Below, one piece after another: positions 24,264-32,075 of a stretch of DNA of 64,000 nt. The notes beneath the pieces are model-generated. The model worked only from the letters and a program-made list of their open reading frames with translations, ran no database searches and was not told where the DNA came from. How positions within the stretch are numbered: the stretch's first letter is position 1; each line of letters opens with the position of its first letter. The stretch covers positions 806,001 through 870,000 of the forward strand of contig NZ_JBHUJW010000043.1 of assembly GCF_042683565.1 (NCBI RefSeq), in the 5' to 3' direction. A program made the position numbers and the translations under genes. Source of the stretch: Brevibacillus sp042683565 (GTDB lineage: Bacteria; Bacillota; Bacilli; Brevibacillales; Brevibacillaceae).

Positions 24264-25771
24264 GACAATTCCTCCTTGCGCGCAAACAGCTGCTCCGCCT
24301 TTTCCAGCGCGGAAATCATCGCTGCCGCCTTGTTGATCGTCTCCTGGTATTCGCTTGCAGGTACGGAGTCGGCTACGATTCCCGCCCCCGCCTGGACGTG
24401 TGCGTATCCGTCCTGGAAGAACAGCGTCCGAATGGTGATGCAGCTGTCGACCGATCCGTCAAATGAAATGTATCCGATCGCGCCCGCGTACAGGTGGCGG
24501 GCATCCGGCTCCAGCTCGGCGATGATCTCCATCGCCCGCAGCTTGGGCGAGCCTGATACCGTCCCCGCCGGAAACGCGGACAGCAACGCATCGAACGGGT
24601 GCAATCCTTCGCGCAGCTTGCCTGTGACATGCGAGACCATGTGCATGACGTGGGAGTAATTTTCGATAACCAGCGCTTCTTCCACTTTCACGCTGCCGTA
24701 AGCCGATACTTTGCCGACGTCGTTGCGTCCCAGGTCCAGCAGCATGTAATGCTCGGCGCGCTCCTTCTGATCCGCCAGCAGGTCGGCCGCCAGTCGTTCG
24801 TCCTCCGCAGGTGTCCCGCCCCGCTTGCGAGTGCCTGCAATCGGGCGCATTTCCACTTTTCCATCCTCGACGCGCACGAGCAGCTCCGGAGAAGTGCCCA
24901 CGACCGTCTCTCCCTCGTACTCGAGGTAGTACATGTACGGGGAAGGATTCAAGGTGCGCAGCAGCCTGTAGACGGCGAACGGATCGACGTCGGTCTTGAC
25001 AGTAAAACGCTGGGAGAGAACGACTTGAAAAATGTCACCTGCCGCGATGTATTCCTTCGCCTTCACGACCATTTGCTCGTACTCTTCGCGTGTCATGTTC
25101 GGCTCTACCTTCAGCGGCGCAGCCTCCTGCTCGCCGACCTGAATGCGGCTCTCTGCCGCCATCGGTGCCGTTACTTTGGCAGCCAGCTCTTCCAGCCGTT
25201 CACAGACTTGCGCGTATTTTCGGGCGATGGCAGTCGGCGTATCGCCTGCTTCGACATGCAGATTGACGATCAGCTGAATTTCCTGCTTCAGGTGGTCGAA
25301 GGCGATCATCTCGTCCACGAACAGAAAGCGCATGTCAGGCACTCGCAGCGGCTCGTGGCGGTGAGCCGGCAGCTTTTCAAAATATCGCAGCGTGTTGTAG
25401 CCGAAAAATCCGACCGCGCCGCCGCTCAACCGGGGCAGCCGGGGCAGCTTTGGACTTTTGTAGCGATCGGCTTCCTCACGTAAGAACGTAACGGGATTGC
25501 CTTGCAGCGTCACTCGCTCGCCGCTGCGGCGGGTAATGGTGATGTCTTCGCCCTTGGCTTCGACAATCTGGAACGGGTTCATGCCGATAAACGAAAACCG
25601 CGCCCATCTCGCACCGCCTTCCACGCTTTCCAGCAGAAACGAGTCGCTGGTGCGCAGCTTCTGGTACAGGCGGATCGGTGTCTCATGGTCAGCGAGTAAA
25701 GTCATGCTCACAGGGAGTAACGAATAGGTAGCCGAAAGGGATTGAATCTCGGCCAGGGAAGGGAAAAACAT
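24257..25771 (-). CDS. trpE: Anthranilate synthase component I
   Basis: TrpE makes anthranilate from chorismate with ammonia delivered by a TrpG/PabA subunit. The 504-residue protein has the C-terminal chorismate-binding signature GTRKRGGTPAEDE, LLDLGRNDVGKVS and FPAGTVSGSPKLRAME. The N-terminal part carries the tryptophan-feedback region (LLESVEGGARWARFSFIG). It is the first trp gene, preceded by a long TRAP-type leader. The ribosome-binding site AGGAGA is followed by a further GAG nine bases before the ATG. Confidence 0.96.
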   Translation of the reverse strand: MFFPSLAEIQSLSATYSLLPVSMTLLADHETPIRLYQKLRTSDSFLLESVEGGARWARFSFIGMNPFQIVEAKGEDITITRRSGERVTLQGNPVTFLREEADRYKSPKLPRLPRLSGGAVGFFGYNTLRYFEKLPAHRHEPLRVPDMRFLFVDEMIAFDHLKQEIQLIVNLHVEAGDTPTAIARKYAQVCERLEELAAKVTAPMAAESRIQVGEQEAAPLKVEPNMTREEYEQMVVKAKEYIAAGDIFQVVLSQRFTVKTDVDPFAVYRLLRTLNPSPYMYYLEYEGETVVGTSPELLVRVEDGKVEMRPIAGTRKRGGTPAEDERLAADLLADQKERAEHYMLLDLGRNDVGKVSAYGSVKVEEALVIENYSHVMHMVSHVTGKLREGLHPFDALLSAFPAGTVSGSPKLRAMEIIAELEPDARHLYAGAIGYISFDGSVDSCITIRTLFFQDGYAHVQAGAGIVADSVPASEYQETINKAAAMISALEKAEQLFARKEELSC

Positions 25772-25949
25772 GGACTCTCATCTCCTTTTCGGGGGAAAAA
25801 AGACGGCGGACTGCCTGTTCTTTTTCCTGCCCGCTGCTTAGAGCGAGAGGTAGGGGGAGAAATACGATACAAACAACAGCGAAGGCCGCTATTTGGTGAC
25901 CGCGTAAGGCGACGATCTTGATTTATGAAAAACGGGGAATGTTTTTCAT

Positions 25950-25972
25950 AAAAAAACCAGTGCGAGCACTGG
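25950..25972 (-). terminator. trp leader attenuator (rho-independent terminator)
   Basis: On the minus strand CCAGTGC-TC-GCACTGG (25957-25972) is followed by a run of seven T residues. It lies about 28 bases after the last GAG triplet. A second, weaker hairpin ATGAAAAAC/GTTTTTCAT (25925-25949) follows directly. Confidence 0.85.
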
Positions 25973-25999
25973 AATGGGTCTATTGCTATACCCAGCCTG

Positions 26000-26053
26000 C
26001 TCTTCTCTCCTCAACCTAACTCATCTCAACTCTGCTCTGCTTGCTCTGCTCTC
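26000..26053 (-). promoter_or_regulatory. TRAP (MtrB) binding site of the trp leader: ten or eleven GAG/TAG triplets
   Basis: Within 54 bases of the minus strand there are nine GAG and one TAG triplet, most separated by two or three bases; the first gaps are four and six bases and hold an AG that may supply the eleventh. This is the array wrapped around the 11-subunit TRAP ring when tryptophan is bound. Binding would let the downstream terminator form. The gene for TRAP is at 35906-36136. Confidence 0.88.
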
Positions 26054-26077
26054 AGCCGGTAATGTATCGAACCGGAA

Positions 26078-26094
26078 AACGAGACGCTCTCGTT
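26078..26094 (-). promoter_or_regulatory. 5' stem-loop of the trp leader RNA
   Basis: AACGAGA-GCG-TCTCGTT starts at the predicted transcription start. A stem-loop at the very 5' end assists TRAP in Bacillus subtilis. A second small hairpin CCGGT/ACCGG (26056-26075) lies before the triplets. Confidence 0.6.
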
Positions 26095-26100
26095 TCACCT

Positions 26101-26129
26101 ATCGTAAAAGAGAGCGCCCGGAATGTCAA
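26101..26129 (-). promoter_or_regulatory. Internal sigma-A promoter of trpEDCFBA
   Basis: TTGACA (26124-26129) and TACGAT (26101-26106) are 17 bases apart on the minus strand, ending exactly at the aroH stop codon. It starts the trp leader inside the supraoperon. Confidence 0.8.
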
Positions 26130-26504
26130 CTATCGATTTGTCAAATCAGGGCGGAGCTTGACCGCATCCCGAAGGAACACGTGATGGATGTCTCGCGCCT
26201 TTTTCTCCGTATTAACGTGCATCATCACGCGCACGCAGAGCGGCAAACTGCCTGGCACCGGAATTTCCCGCGCGCACATGAGGGGAACGTACTGCCAGCC
26301 GTCTCCCTCCAGCAAGCGGGCAGCCTGCGCCGGAAACGTCGCGGTCAAATCATCAGTCGTCGTGATGATGATACTGGCAATGTCTTCCGGTGCCACTTCA
26401 TTGCGGCTGACCATTTCCTCCAGCAGCCATTTCGTCGAAGAGACGATTTCCTCGCGCGTGTCAGCTTCTACCGTGATCGCTCCTCTGATTCCTCGCATTC
26501 CCAT
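26130..26504 (-). CDS. aroH: Monofunctional chorismate mutase AroH
   Basis: AroH rearranges chorismate to prephenate. The 124-residue protein starts MGMRGIRGAITVEADT and is the trimeric AroH type, with the conserved arginines in RGIRGAITV and PLCVRVMMHV. The ATG shares one base with the aroB stop (TAATG). A longer reading of the frame begins inside aroB and is rejected. It is the third gene of the aroC-aroB-aroH block, ahead of the trp promoter. Confidence 0.95.
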   Translation of the reverse strand: MGMRGIRGAITVEADTREEIVSSTKWLLEEMVSRNEVAPEDIASIIITTTDDLTATFPAQAARLLEGDGWQYVPLMCAREIPVPGSLPLCVRVMMHVNTEKKARDIHHVFLRDAVKLRPDLTNR

Positions 26505-27607
26505 TACTTTGCCTCCGCTTCTTCTCGCATGACTGTCAAGATGATGTCTTCCTCGATGTCTTTGACGACTTCTGCCTGTCCGATTGCCCGCGGCAAAACA
26601 AGGGCGAGCTTGCCCCCGACCGTCTTTTTGTCCCGTTTCATCGCTTCGAGCACCGCTTCCGGCGCGAGATTTCCCGGCCATTTCGTCGGCAGGTGGTACA
26701 GCCGAAGCACCCTTTCTGTGCGCTCGTACACGCTCTTTTCTGCAAATCCGACCCGCTCAGCCACTTTGGCAGCCAGGCACATTCCGATTGCGATCGCCTC
26801 GCCGTGGTTCAGCACAGAATAGGAACTGAGCGCCTCAAAGGCATGCCCGAACGTGTGCCCCAGGTTCAGGAGAGCGCGCTTGCCTTGCTCCGTTTCATCC
26901 TCGGACACAATCGCCGCCTTGACTGCACAGCCGCGGTGGATCGCTTTGGCCAACCATTCAGAATCCAACGCCCACAGACGGTCGGCATGTTCCTCGAGCC
27001 ACTCGACAAACGCCTCGTCGGAGATCAAGCCGTGCTTGATCACTTCGGCAAAGCCTGCCGCTACTTCCCGCTTGGGCAATGAACGCAGCGCGGACGTGTC
27101 ATAAATGACCGCTCGCGGCTGATGGAAGGCTCCGATCAAGTTTTTGCCCAGGGGATGATTGATCGCGACCTTGCCTCCCACCGAGCTGTCGTGCGCGAGT
27201 AGCGTCGTCGGCAGCTGGACAAAAGAAATTCCCCGCATGTACGTCGCCGCCACGAACCCCGCCAAATCGCCGACCACACCGCCGCCGAGCGCCAATACGG
27301 CAGACTTGCGGTCGAGTCCGCTCTGGATCGCTTCCGTCATGATGCGCTCGTACACCGCCAGGCTTTTGGACTGCTCACCGGGGGCGATGACGCTCGCCGT
27401 GGTGCGATAGCCCGCTTCCGCCAAAGCTTCGCGAAGCGGCTCGAGGTAATTCGCTGCTACATGTTCATCCGTAACGATCAAGTGATGGCTCGCTTTTGAG
27501 ATCGCAGCCTCCTGCAGCAAACGCGGTGCTTGCTGCAGGAGACCATCGCCAATGACGATGGGATAGGAGCGCTCTCCCAGCTCTACTGTCAACGTCTCGT
27601 GTTTCAT
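26504..27607 (-). CDS. aroB: 3-dehydroquinate synthase
   Basis: AroB cyclises DAHP to 3-dehydroquinate using NAD and a metal. The 367-residue protein has GGGVVGDLAGFVAATYMRG, PTTLLAHDSSVGGK and the metal-ligand segments EVIKHGLI and GHTFGHAFE. It shares one base with the aroC stop and one with the aroH start. Confidence 0.96.
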   Translation of the reverse strand: MKHETLTVELGERSYPIVIGDGLLQQAPRLLQEAAISKASHHLIVTDEHVAANYLEPLREALAEAGYRTTASVIAPGEQSKSLAVYERIMTEAIQSGLDRKSAVLALGGGVVGDLAGFVAATYMRGISFVQLPTTLLAHDSSVGGKVAINHPLGKNLIGAFHQPRAVIYDTSALRSLPKREVAAGFAEVIKHGLISDEAFVEWLEEHADRLWALDSEWLAKAIHRGCAVKAAIVSEDETEQGKRALLNLGHTFGHAFEALSSYSVLNHGEAIAIGMCLAAKVAERVGFAEKSVYERTERVLRLYHLPTKWPGNLAPEAVLEAMKRDKKTVGGKLALVLPRAIGQAEVVKDIEEDIILTVMREEAEAK

Positions 27608-28767
27608 CAGAATTTCTCCGTGTACGCCCGGTACTCCTGGACGTTTGCCAACATGTCATCCATGGAGTCGGACGGGAATTTTTCGCACATGGCATTGGCA
27701 ATCTCCCATGCCACGACCGCTTCTGCCACGACACTCGCCGCTGGTACGGCACAGCTGTCGGAGCGCTCGATGCTTGCCGCGAATGGCTCTCTTGAATCGA
27801 TGTCGACGCTCATGAGCGGCTTGTACAAGGTCGGGATCGGCTTCATCACGCCGCGCACAACGACCGGCATCCCTGTCGTCATGCCGCCTTCCAGCCCGCC
27901 AGCGCGATTGGTCTTGCGGCTGTAGCCCGTTTCTTCGCTCCAGACGATCTCATCGTGCACCTGGGAGCCTTTCAGCCCTGCCGCTTCAAAACCGATACCG
28001 ATTTCTACCCCTTTGAAGGCCTGAATGCTCATGATCGCCTGCGCCAGTCGTCCATCCAGCTTGCGATCCCACTGGACATGGCTTCCCAGACCGATCGGCA
28101 CGCCTTCGACGATGACTTCCACGGTGCCCCCAAGGGAATCCCCGTCCTCTTTTGCCTTGTCGATCGCTTCCATCATTTTTATCTCCGCTTCCTTATCCAG
28201 ACAGCGAACCGGTGATTCTTCCGTGCGGGCAATCAGCTCTTCCAGGCTCACCTGCTCCCTTTTTGCCACCACGTCATGGATTTGCAGGACGTGTCCGCCA
28301 ATCCGGATGCCGAACGCTGCCAGCAGCTGACGGGCAACAGCGCCGACCGCGACGCGAACAGTCGTCTCGCGCGCGCTGGAACGTTCCAGAATATTGCGCA
28401 TATCGCGCTGGTGGTATTTGATCGCACCGTTCAAATCCGCATGGCCTGGACGTGGACGTGACACACGGCGTTTTTCTTCTGTTCCGTCGACCGGCTCTGG
28501 ACTCATGATCCCTTGCCAGTGCGTCCAGTCTTTATTTTCTACGACCAGTGTGATCGGCGCCCCTGTCGTATAACCGTGCCGCACACCGGACAAAATTTTT
28601 ACCTGGTCCTTTTCTATTTGCATTCTTCTGCCGCGTCCGTGCCCTTTTTGGCGGCGCGCCAGCTGCTCATTGATCGCCTCGACGGAAATCGGCAGATTGC
28701 TCGGTACGCCCTCGATGATCGCCGTCAATTGCGGTCCGTGAGACTCTCCTGCTGTCAAATAACGCAT
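27607..28767 (-). CDS. aroC: Chorismate synthase
   Basis: This FMN-dependent enzyme makes chorismate from EPSP. The start MRYLTAGESHGP at 28767 follows GGAGG and gives 386 residues, the family length; a longer upstream reading is not supported. The signatures RRQKGHGRGRRM, SRPRPGHADLNG and SARETTVRVAVGA are present. It is the first gene of the aromatic supraoperon and has an extended -10 promoter. Bacillus subtilis calls it aroF. Confidence 0.96.
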   Translation of the reverse strand: MRYLTAGESHGPQLTAIIEGVPSNLPISVEAINEQLARRQKGHGRGRRMQIEKDQVKILSGVRHGYTTGAPITLVVENKDWTHWQGIMSPEPVDGTEEKRRVSRPRPGHADLNGAIKYHQRDMRNILERSSARETTVRVAVGAVARQLLAAFGIRIGGHVLQIHDVVAKREQVSLEELIARTEESPVRCLDKEAEIKMMEAIDKAKEDGDSLGGTVEVIVEGVPIGLGSHVQWDRKLDGRLAQAIMSIQAFKGVEIGIGFEAAGLKGSQVHDEIVWSEETGYSRKTNRAGGLEGGMTTGMPVVVRGVMKPIPTLYKPLMSVDIDSREPFAASIERSDSCAVPAASVVAEAVVAWEIANAMCEKFPSDSMDDMLANVQEYRAYTEKF

Positions 28768-28854
28768 GTCTAGCTTCCTCCATCCTCCAGGCAGCCTTCT
28801 CCCCGACTTTTCTGCTGACAAATCGGGCGCTGTCCTTTATCACTTTTAAGCGCT

Positions 28855-28883
28855 ATAATATCATACCTATAACCTGCTGGAAA
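28855..28883 (-). promoter_or_regulatory. Promoter of the aro supraoperon (extended -10)
   Basis: On the minus strand TGATATTAT gives an extended -10 (TATTAT at 28855-28860), and TTTCCA (28878-28883) lies 17 bases upstream as a fair -35 box. Confidence 0.6.
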
Positions 28884-28975
28884 TACCCAAGTCGCAATCT
28901 GCCGGAGAAACTGTCCCGTGACAGGAAAAACGCCCCTCCGGATGGGAGAAGCGCTGCAGCATGTCATGGCGTTGA

Positions 28976-29143
28976 TTAAAAGTGGTCAACCATTAGAAAT
29001 GGATTGGAGCCAAGCGGCTGGCGGGAATGATCCACACGCAGCAGATCGTCCAGCTGCTGCTTCTCCGCACCCAGTATTTGCCCACACTCCTGCAGAGTGA
29101 TGAGTCCCCGACGATATGCCTCGATGACTTTGTGTTTATCCAT
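28976..29143 (-). CDS. Small 55-residue protein with a helix-turn-helix-like N-terminus
   Basis: The ORF starts with ATG at 29143, six bases after GGGGGG. The peptide begins MDKHKVIEAYRRGLITLQEC and continues GQILG, a helix-turn-helix-like pattern, then a polar tail ending MVDHF. It resembles small conserved proteins of Bacillales that keep only this motif. It sits between cheR and the aro promoter. I cannot name a function. Confidence 0.6.
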   Translation of the reverse strand: MDKHKVIEAYRRGLITLQECGQILGAEKQQLDDLLRVDHSRQPLGSNPFLMVDHF

Positions 29144-29223
29144 CTGATGCCCCCCAGATTTTTCATGTCGGTAGCATTAGTGTTGGGAAAAAAGGGCAGA
29201 GATATACAAAGCCATGCCAGAAA

Positions 29224-29997
29224 TCATCCCATTTTTCGATAAAAGAACGTATCTTCTGTCTCAAGCTGGTATTGCTGCGGCTGGAAGATTTGCTCGGTGC
29301 TCCCGACGAACAGCACGCCGCCCGGTCGCAGAGCGCGGCTGAATTTGTGGTACAGCTCGTGCTTGGCTTCTTCCGTGAAGTAAATCATGACGTTGCGGCA
29401 AATAATCAGATCGAACTGGGTGTCGAAAGGGTCGGCGAGCAAATTGTGCTTCTTGAACGTCACGCGGTTTTTCACTTCGTCCGCGATCCGATAGCTAAGC
29501 GCATCCTTGAAGAAATACTTCGCAACGAGGTCTTGGGGACAATCCTGCAAAGAACGGTCCGTATAGACCCCCTGCTTTGCCTTGGTGAGCGCCCCTTCAT
29601 CGATGTCGGTAGCGAGCAGGGTCGCCTCGATCCGCTTGCGCAGCAAAATCAAGGACAGCGTGTACGGCTCCTCTCCTGTCGAGCAGGCGGCGCTCCAGCA
29701 TTTTATCCGGGGCGATTGCTTCACGAGGCGCGGCAAGATTTTGTTCTCAAGCACTTCCCATCTGCCCGGATTGCGAAAAAATTCTGATACGTTTATCGTC
29801 ATTCGATCCAAAAACTCGTAAAATAGCGCCTTGTCTTTGGCAATGGCATCAAAGTAATGGGAAAACGACTGATATCCCCGCTTCAGTCGCAGCGAGGTCA
29901 GCCTGCGCTTCATTTGCGCTTCCTTATAGAGGGCCAGATCGATTCCGGTCATTTTTTTGACACTTGCTATAAATTGAAGAAAATCTTTGTCCTCCAT
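29224..29997 (-). CDS. cheR: CheR, chemotaxis protein glutamate methyltransferase
   Basis: CheR methylates glutamates of chemoreceptors using S-adenosylmethionine. The start MEDKDFLQFIASVKK at 29997 follows GGAGG and gives 257 residues; the ORF extends upstream but without a good site. The N-terminal helical domain is followed by the SAM-binding segment KCWSAACSTGEEPYTL and FDLIICRNVMIYF, a CheR signature. It lies between ndk and the aro operon, as in Bacillus subtilis. Confidence 0.95.
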   Translation of the reverse strand: MEDKDFLQFIASVKKMTGIDLALYKEAQMKRRLTSLRLKRGYQSFSHYFDAIAKDKALFYEFLDRMTINVSEFFRNPGRWEVLENKILPRLVKQSPRIKCWSAACSTGEEPYTLSLILLRKRIEATLLATDIDEGALTKAKQGVYTDRSLQDCPQDLVAKYFFKDALSYRIADEVKNRVTFKKHNLLADPFDTQFDLIICRNVMIYFTEEAKHELYHKFSRALRPGGVLFVGSTEQIFQPQQYQLETEDTFFYRKMG

Positions 29998-30087
29998 ATG
30001 TGTGCCCTCCTTCGCCAGCTTATTTTTTAATTCGCCATTTTTCATGCTAATCCTACGAATTCCGCAACGTTTTGTGGCGAAAAAATG

Positions 30088-30112
30088 AAAAAAACCCCGA
30101 GATCGGGGCTTT
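30088..30112 (-). terminator. Terminator after ndk
   Basis: On the minus strand AAAAG-CCCCGA-TC-TCGGGG-TTTTTTT forms a six-base GC-rich stem followed by T residues. It separates ndk from cheR. Confidence 0.88.
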
Positions 30113-30126
30113 TGACAGACTTGGGC

Positions 30127-30570
30127 TTAGATCCAGCGTTGGATCGTTTTTTCATAGGAAAGAACTTCCTCTGGGGAGAACCACAGGGCGATTTCACGCT
30201 CAGCACTCTCTGGGGAGTCAGAACCGTGGATGATGTTCATGCCTACAGAAGTAGCGAAGTCTCCGCGGATCGTTCCAGCCGCAGCGTCAGCAGGGTTGGT
30301 TTTGCCCATCATCGCACGCGCTGTGGAGATAACGTTGTTGCCTTGCCATACCATTGCGAATACAGGACCGGACGTGATGAAGTCAACCAGCTCGCCGAAG
30401 AAAGGACGCTCTTTGTGTTCTGCGTAATGTTGTTCAGCCAACTCGCGGCTAACTACCATCAATTTTGCGCCTACCAGCTGGTAGCCTTTTTTCTCAAAAC
30501 GGGAAACGATTTCCCCGATCAAATTGCGTTGTACGCCATCAGGTTTAACCATAAGGAACGTTTTTTCCAT
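30127..30570 (-). CDS. ndk: Nucleoside diphosphate kinase
   Basis: Ndk exchanges terminal phosphates among NTPs and NDPs. The start MEKTFLMVKPDGVQRN at 30570 gives 147 residues. The active-site histidine lies in GMNIIHGSDS, and the substrate loop RAMMGKTNP is intact. An in-frame upstream extension is not conserved. It follows hepT by about 100 bases. Confidence 0.97.
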   Translation of the reverse strand: MEKTFLMVKPDGVQRNLIGEIVSRFEKKGYQLVGAKLMVVSRELAEQHYAEHKERPFFGELVDFITSGPVFAMVWQGNNVISTARAMMGKTNPADAAAGTIRGDFATSVGMNIIHGSDSPESAEREIALWFSPEEVLSYEKTIQRWI

Positions 30571-30674
30571 CGTAAGTATGCCTCCATCAGAACTATGTAT
30601 TGGTGCATCACACACCAACGAAAATTTTATCAAAAGAACAGGGGACAGGCAACCGTCACGCCCGCAAAAACCGA

Positions 30675-31640
30675 TTAAAATTTGCGCTCGATAATAAAAT
30701 CTGCAATCCCGGCGAGTGAAGTCTTGGCCTGGTTGTTCGGCAGATCGGCCAAAAACGCATGGGCACGCGCGATGTAACGCTCCGCCAGCCGCTGGGAAAA
30801 GGCGATGCCCTCATCCGCACGCACCAGCTGGATGGCTTCGTCCACATGATCCCAGAACGTATTTTCCGCAATCCACTGCTGGAAGCGGTCTCGTGCCCGA
30901 CCGAAGTGAGCGGTGTAGAGTGCAGGCAACGTAATGTTTCCGTGCGCGAGGTCGCTGCCAGCCGGTTTGCCCAGCTGCTTCTCTGTCCCTGTAAAGTCGA
31001 GAATGTCGTCGGTTATTTGAAACGCCATGCCCACATTGTAGCCATACCAGTACATCCGGCGGATCAGCTCTTCGCTCGCACCGCTTGCCACTGCCCCCAG
31101 CTGGCAGCTGATCGCGATCAGGAGAGCCGTTTTGCGCTTGATGCGGCGCAAATAGGTGCGGAAGTTTTGGTTCCAGTTTTTCAAATCTTTGACTTGCTCG
31201 ATCTCGCCTTTGCACAGCTCGACCATGGCATTGGACAAGATTTGGTGAAGTTTGGGAATCGGAAGCTGCGCGGCGATGGCCAAGGCGCGCGCGAAAATAT
31301 AGTCACCCGCGTACATCGCCACCTTATTGTCCCACTTCATCCGCACCGTGTCTTTGCCCCGGCGCTTGTCGGCATCGTCAATCACATCGTCGTGAACGAG
31401 CGAGGCCATGTGAATCAGCTCCAGCGGAACGGCCACATGCTTCAGCCGCTTGAGGTCGTACTCTCCCCACTTTCCTCCGAGCAACACAAAGACCGGGCGT
31501 ATCCGCTTGCCGCCCGCTTTCAGCAGATGCGTGGCAGATTGGTAAAGCTCCCGCATATCTGTATCAATGGATTTTTCCAGTTCATCCTCAATGTACTGGA
31601 CGTCCTTTTTCATTTTGAAGTAAATATCGACTAGGTTCAT
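30675..31640 (-). CDS. hepT: Heptaprenyl diphosphate synthase, catalytic component II
   Basis: HepT elongates farnesyl diphosphate to the C35 chain of menaquinone-7. It carries both aspartate-rich motifs of prenyl synthases: HDDVIDDADKRRG near residue 84 and DDILDFTG near residue 215, plus GGKRIRP. The start MNLVDIYFKMK at 31640 follows AGGTGG. It works only with component I (hepS, 34362-35198). It lies ten bases after the mqnA remnant. Confidence 0.94.
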   Translation of the reverse strand: MNLVDIYFKMKKDVQYIEDELEKSIDTDMRELYQSATHLLKAGGKRIRPVFVLLGGKWGEYDLKRLKHVAVPLELIHMASLVHDDVIDDADKRRGKDTVRMKWDNKVAMYAGDYIFARALAIAAQLPIPKLHQILSNAMVELCKGEIEQVKDLKNWNQNFRTYLRRIKRKTALLIAISCQLGAVASGASEELIRRMYWYGYNVGMAFQITDDILDFTGTEKQLGKPAGSDLAHGNITLPALYTAHFGRARDRFQQWIAENTFWDHVDEAIQLVRADEGIAFSQRLAERYIARAHAFLADLPNNQAKTSLAGIADFIIERKF

Positions 31641-31649
31641 CCGTTCCAC

Positions 31650-32072
31650 CTATCTCGTCAACGTAGTATTGGTCTGCCGTCCACCAGCCTGCCAAAGGTC
31701 GACGGTTGCCGGTGCCGGTAGAAGTCCCAGCTCCGCTGCGCATCGGTAGTAATACTCCAGTCCAATCCGCTGTACGTCGCCGAAATCGTGCTGCAAACCT
31801 TGAAAATAAAGGGCCCATTCTGTCTTGTCTCACCCGAAACGGGTTTGGGCATAGCAGATGCGCGGCCCATTGTCTTGTCTTGCCTTTTCTTTGCTCGCCG
31901 CCTGGATCGCCTCATCTCCGATCATCAGCACAGCGGCTGCCTCCCGCAACATTTCTGCCAGGTGCAGTTCCTGTGTAACGATTGAAATCTCGTAACCGTA
32001 GAACTTGTGGAGAATCATTTGCAGCAGATTGACAGTCGCGGCTGACGCAGTGCTCAAGGCAGTCCGCGGCAC
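31650..32072 (-). pseudogene. mqnA: Remnant of mqnA (chorismate dehydratase of the futalosine menaquinone pathway)
   Basis: Two blocks in different reading frames match MqnA. Block one (from 32072) reads TALSTASAATVNLLQMIL and AAAVLMIGDEAIQAA, then a stop at about 31830. Block two, in another frame, reads LQHDFGDVQRIGLEYYYR and CAAELGLLPAPATVDLW, the family C-terminus, and stops at 31650. About 95 N-terminal residues and about 80 middle residues are absent. ubiX occupies the place where the N-terminus should be. The identification rests on remembered family sequence, so a profile search should confirm it. Confidence 0.75.
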
Positions 32073-32075
32073 GGA

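Noticed and set aside
23022..24659. 545-codon rightward ORF opposite trpD and trpE
   Set aside because: It lies in the mirror frame of well-recognised genes in GC-rich DNA, lacks a ribosome-binding site and has no protein-like composition.
25772..26129. T-box riboswitch in the trp leader
   Set aside because: No T-box bulge sequence was found. The GAG/TAG array explains the leader as a TRAP target.
26505..26681. N-terminal extension of aroH
   Set aside because: The extra residues are the aroB gene in another frame; the overlap TAATG fixes the start at 26504.
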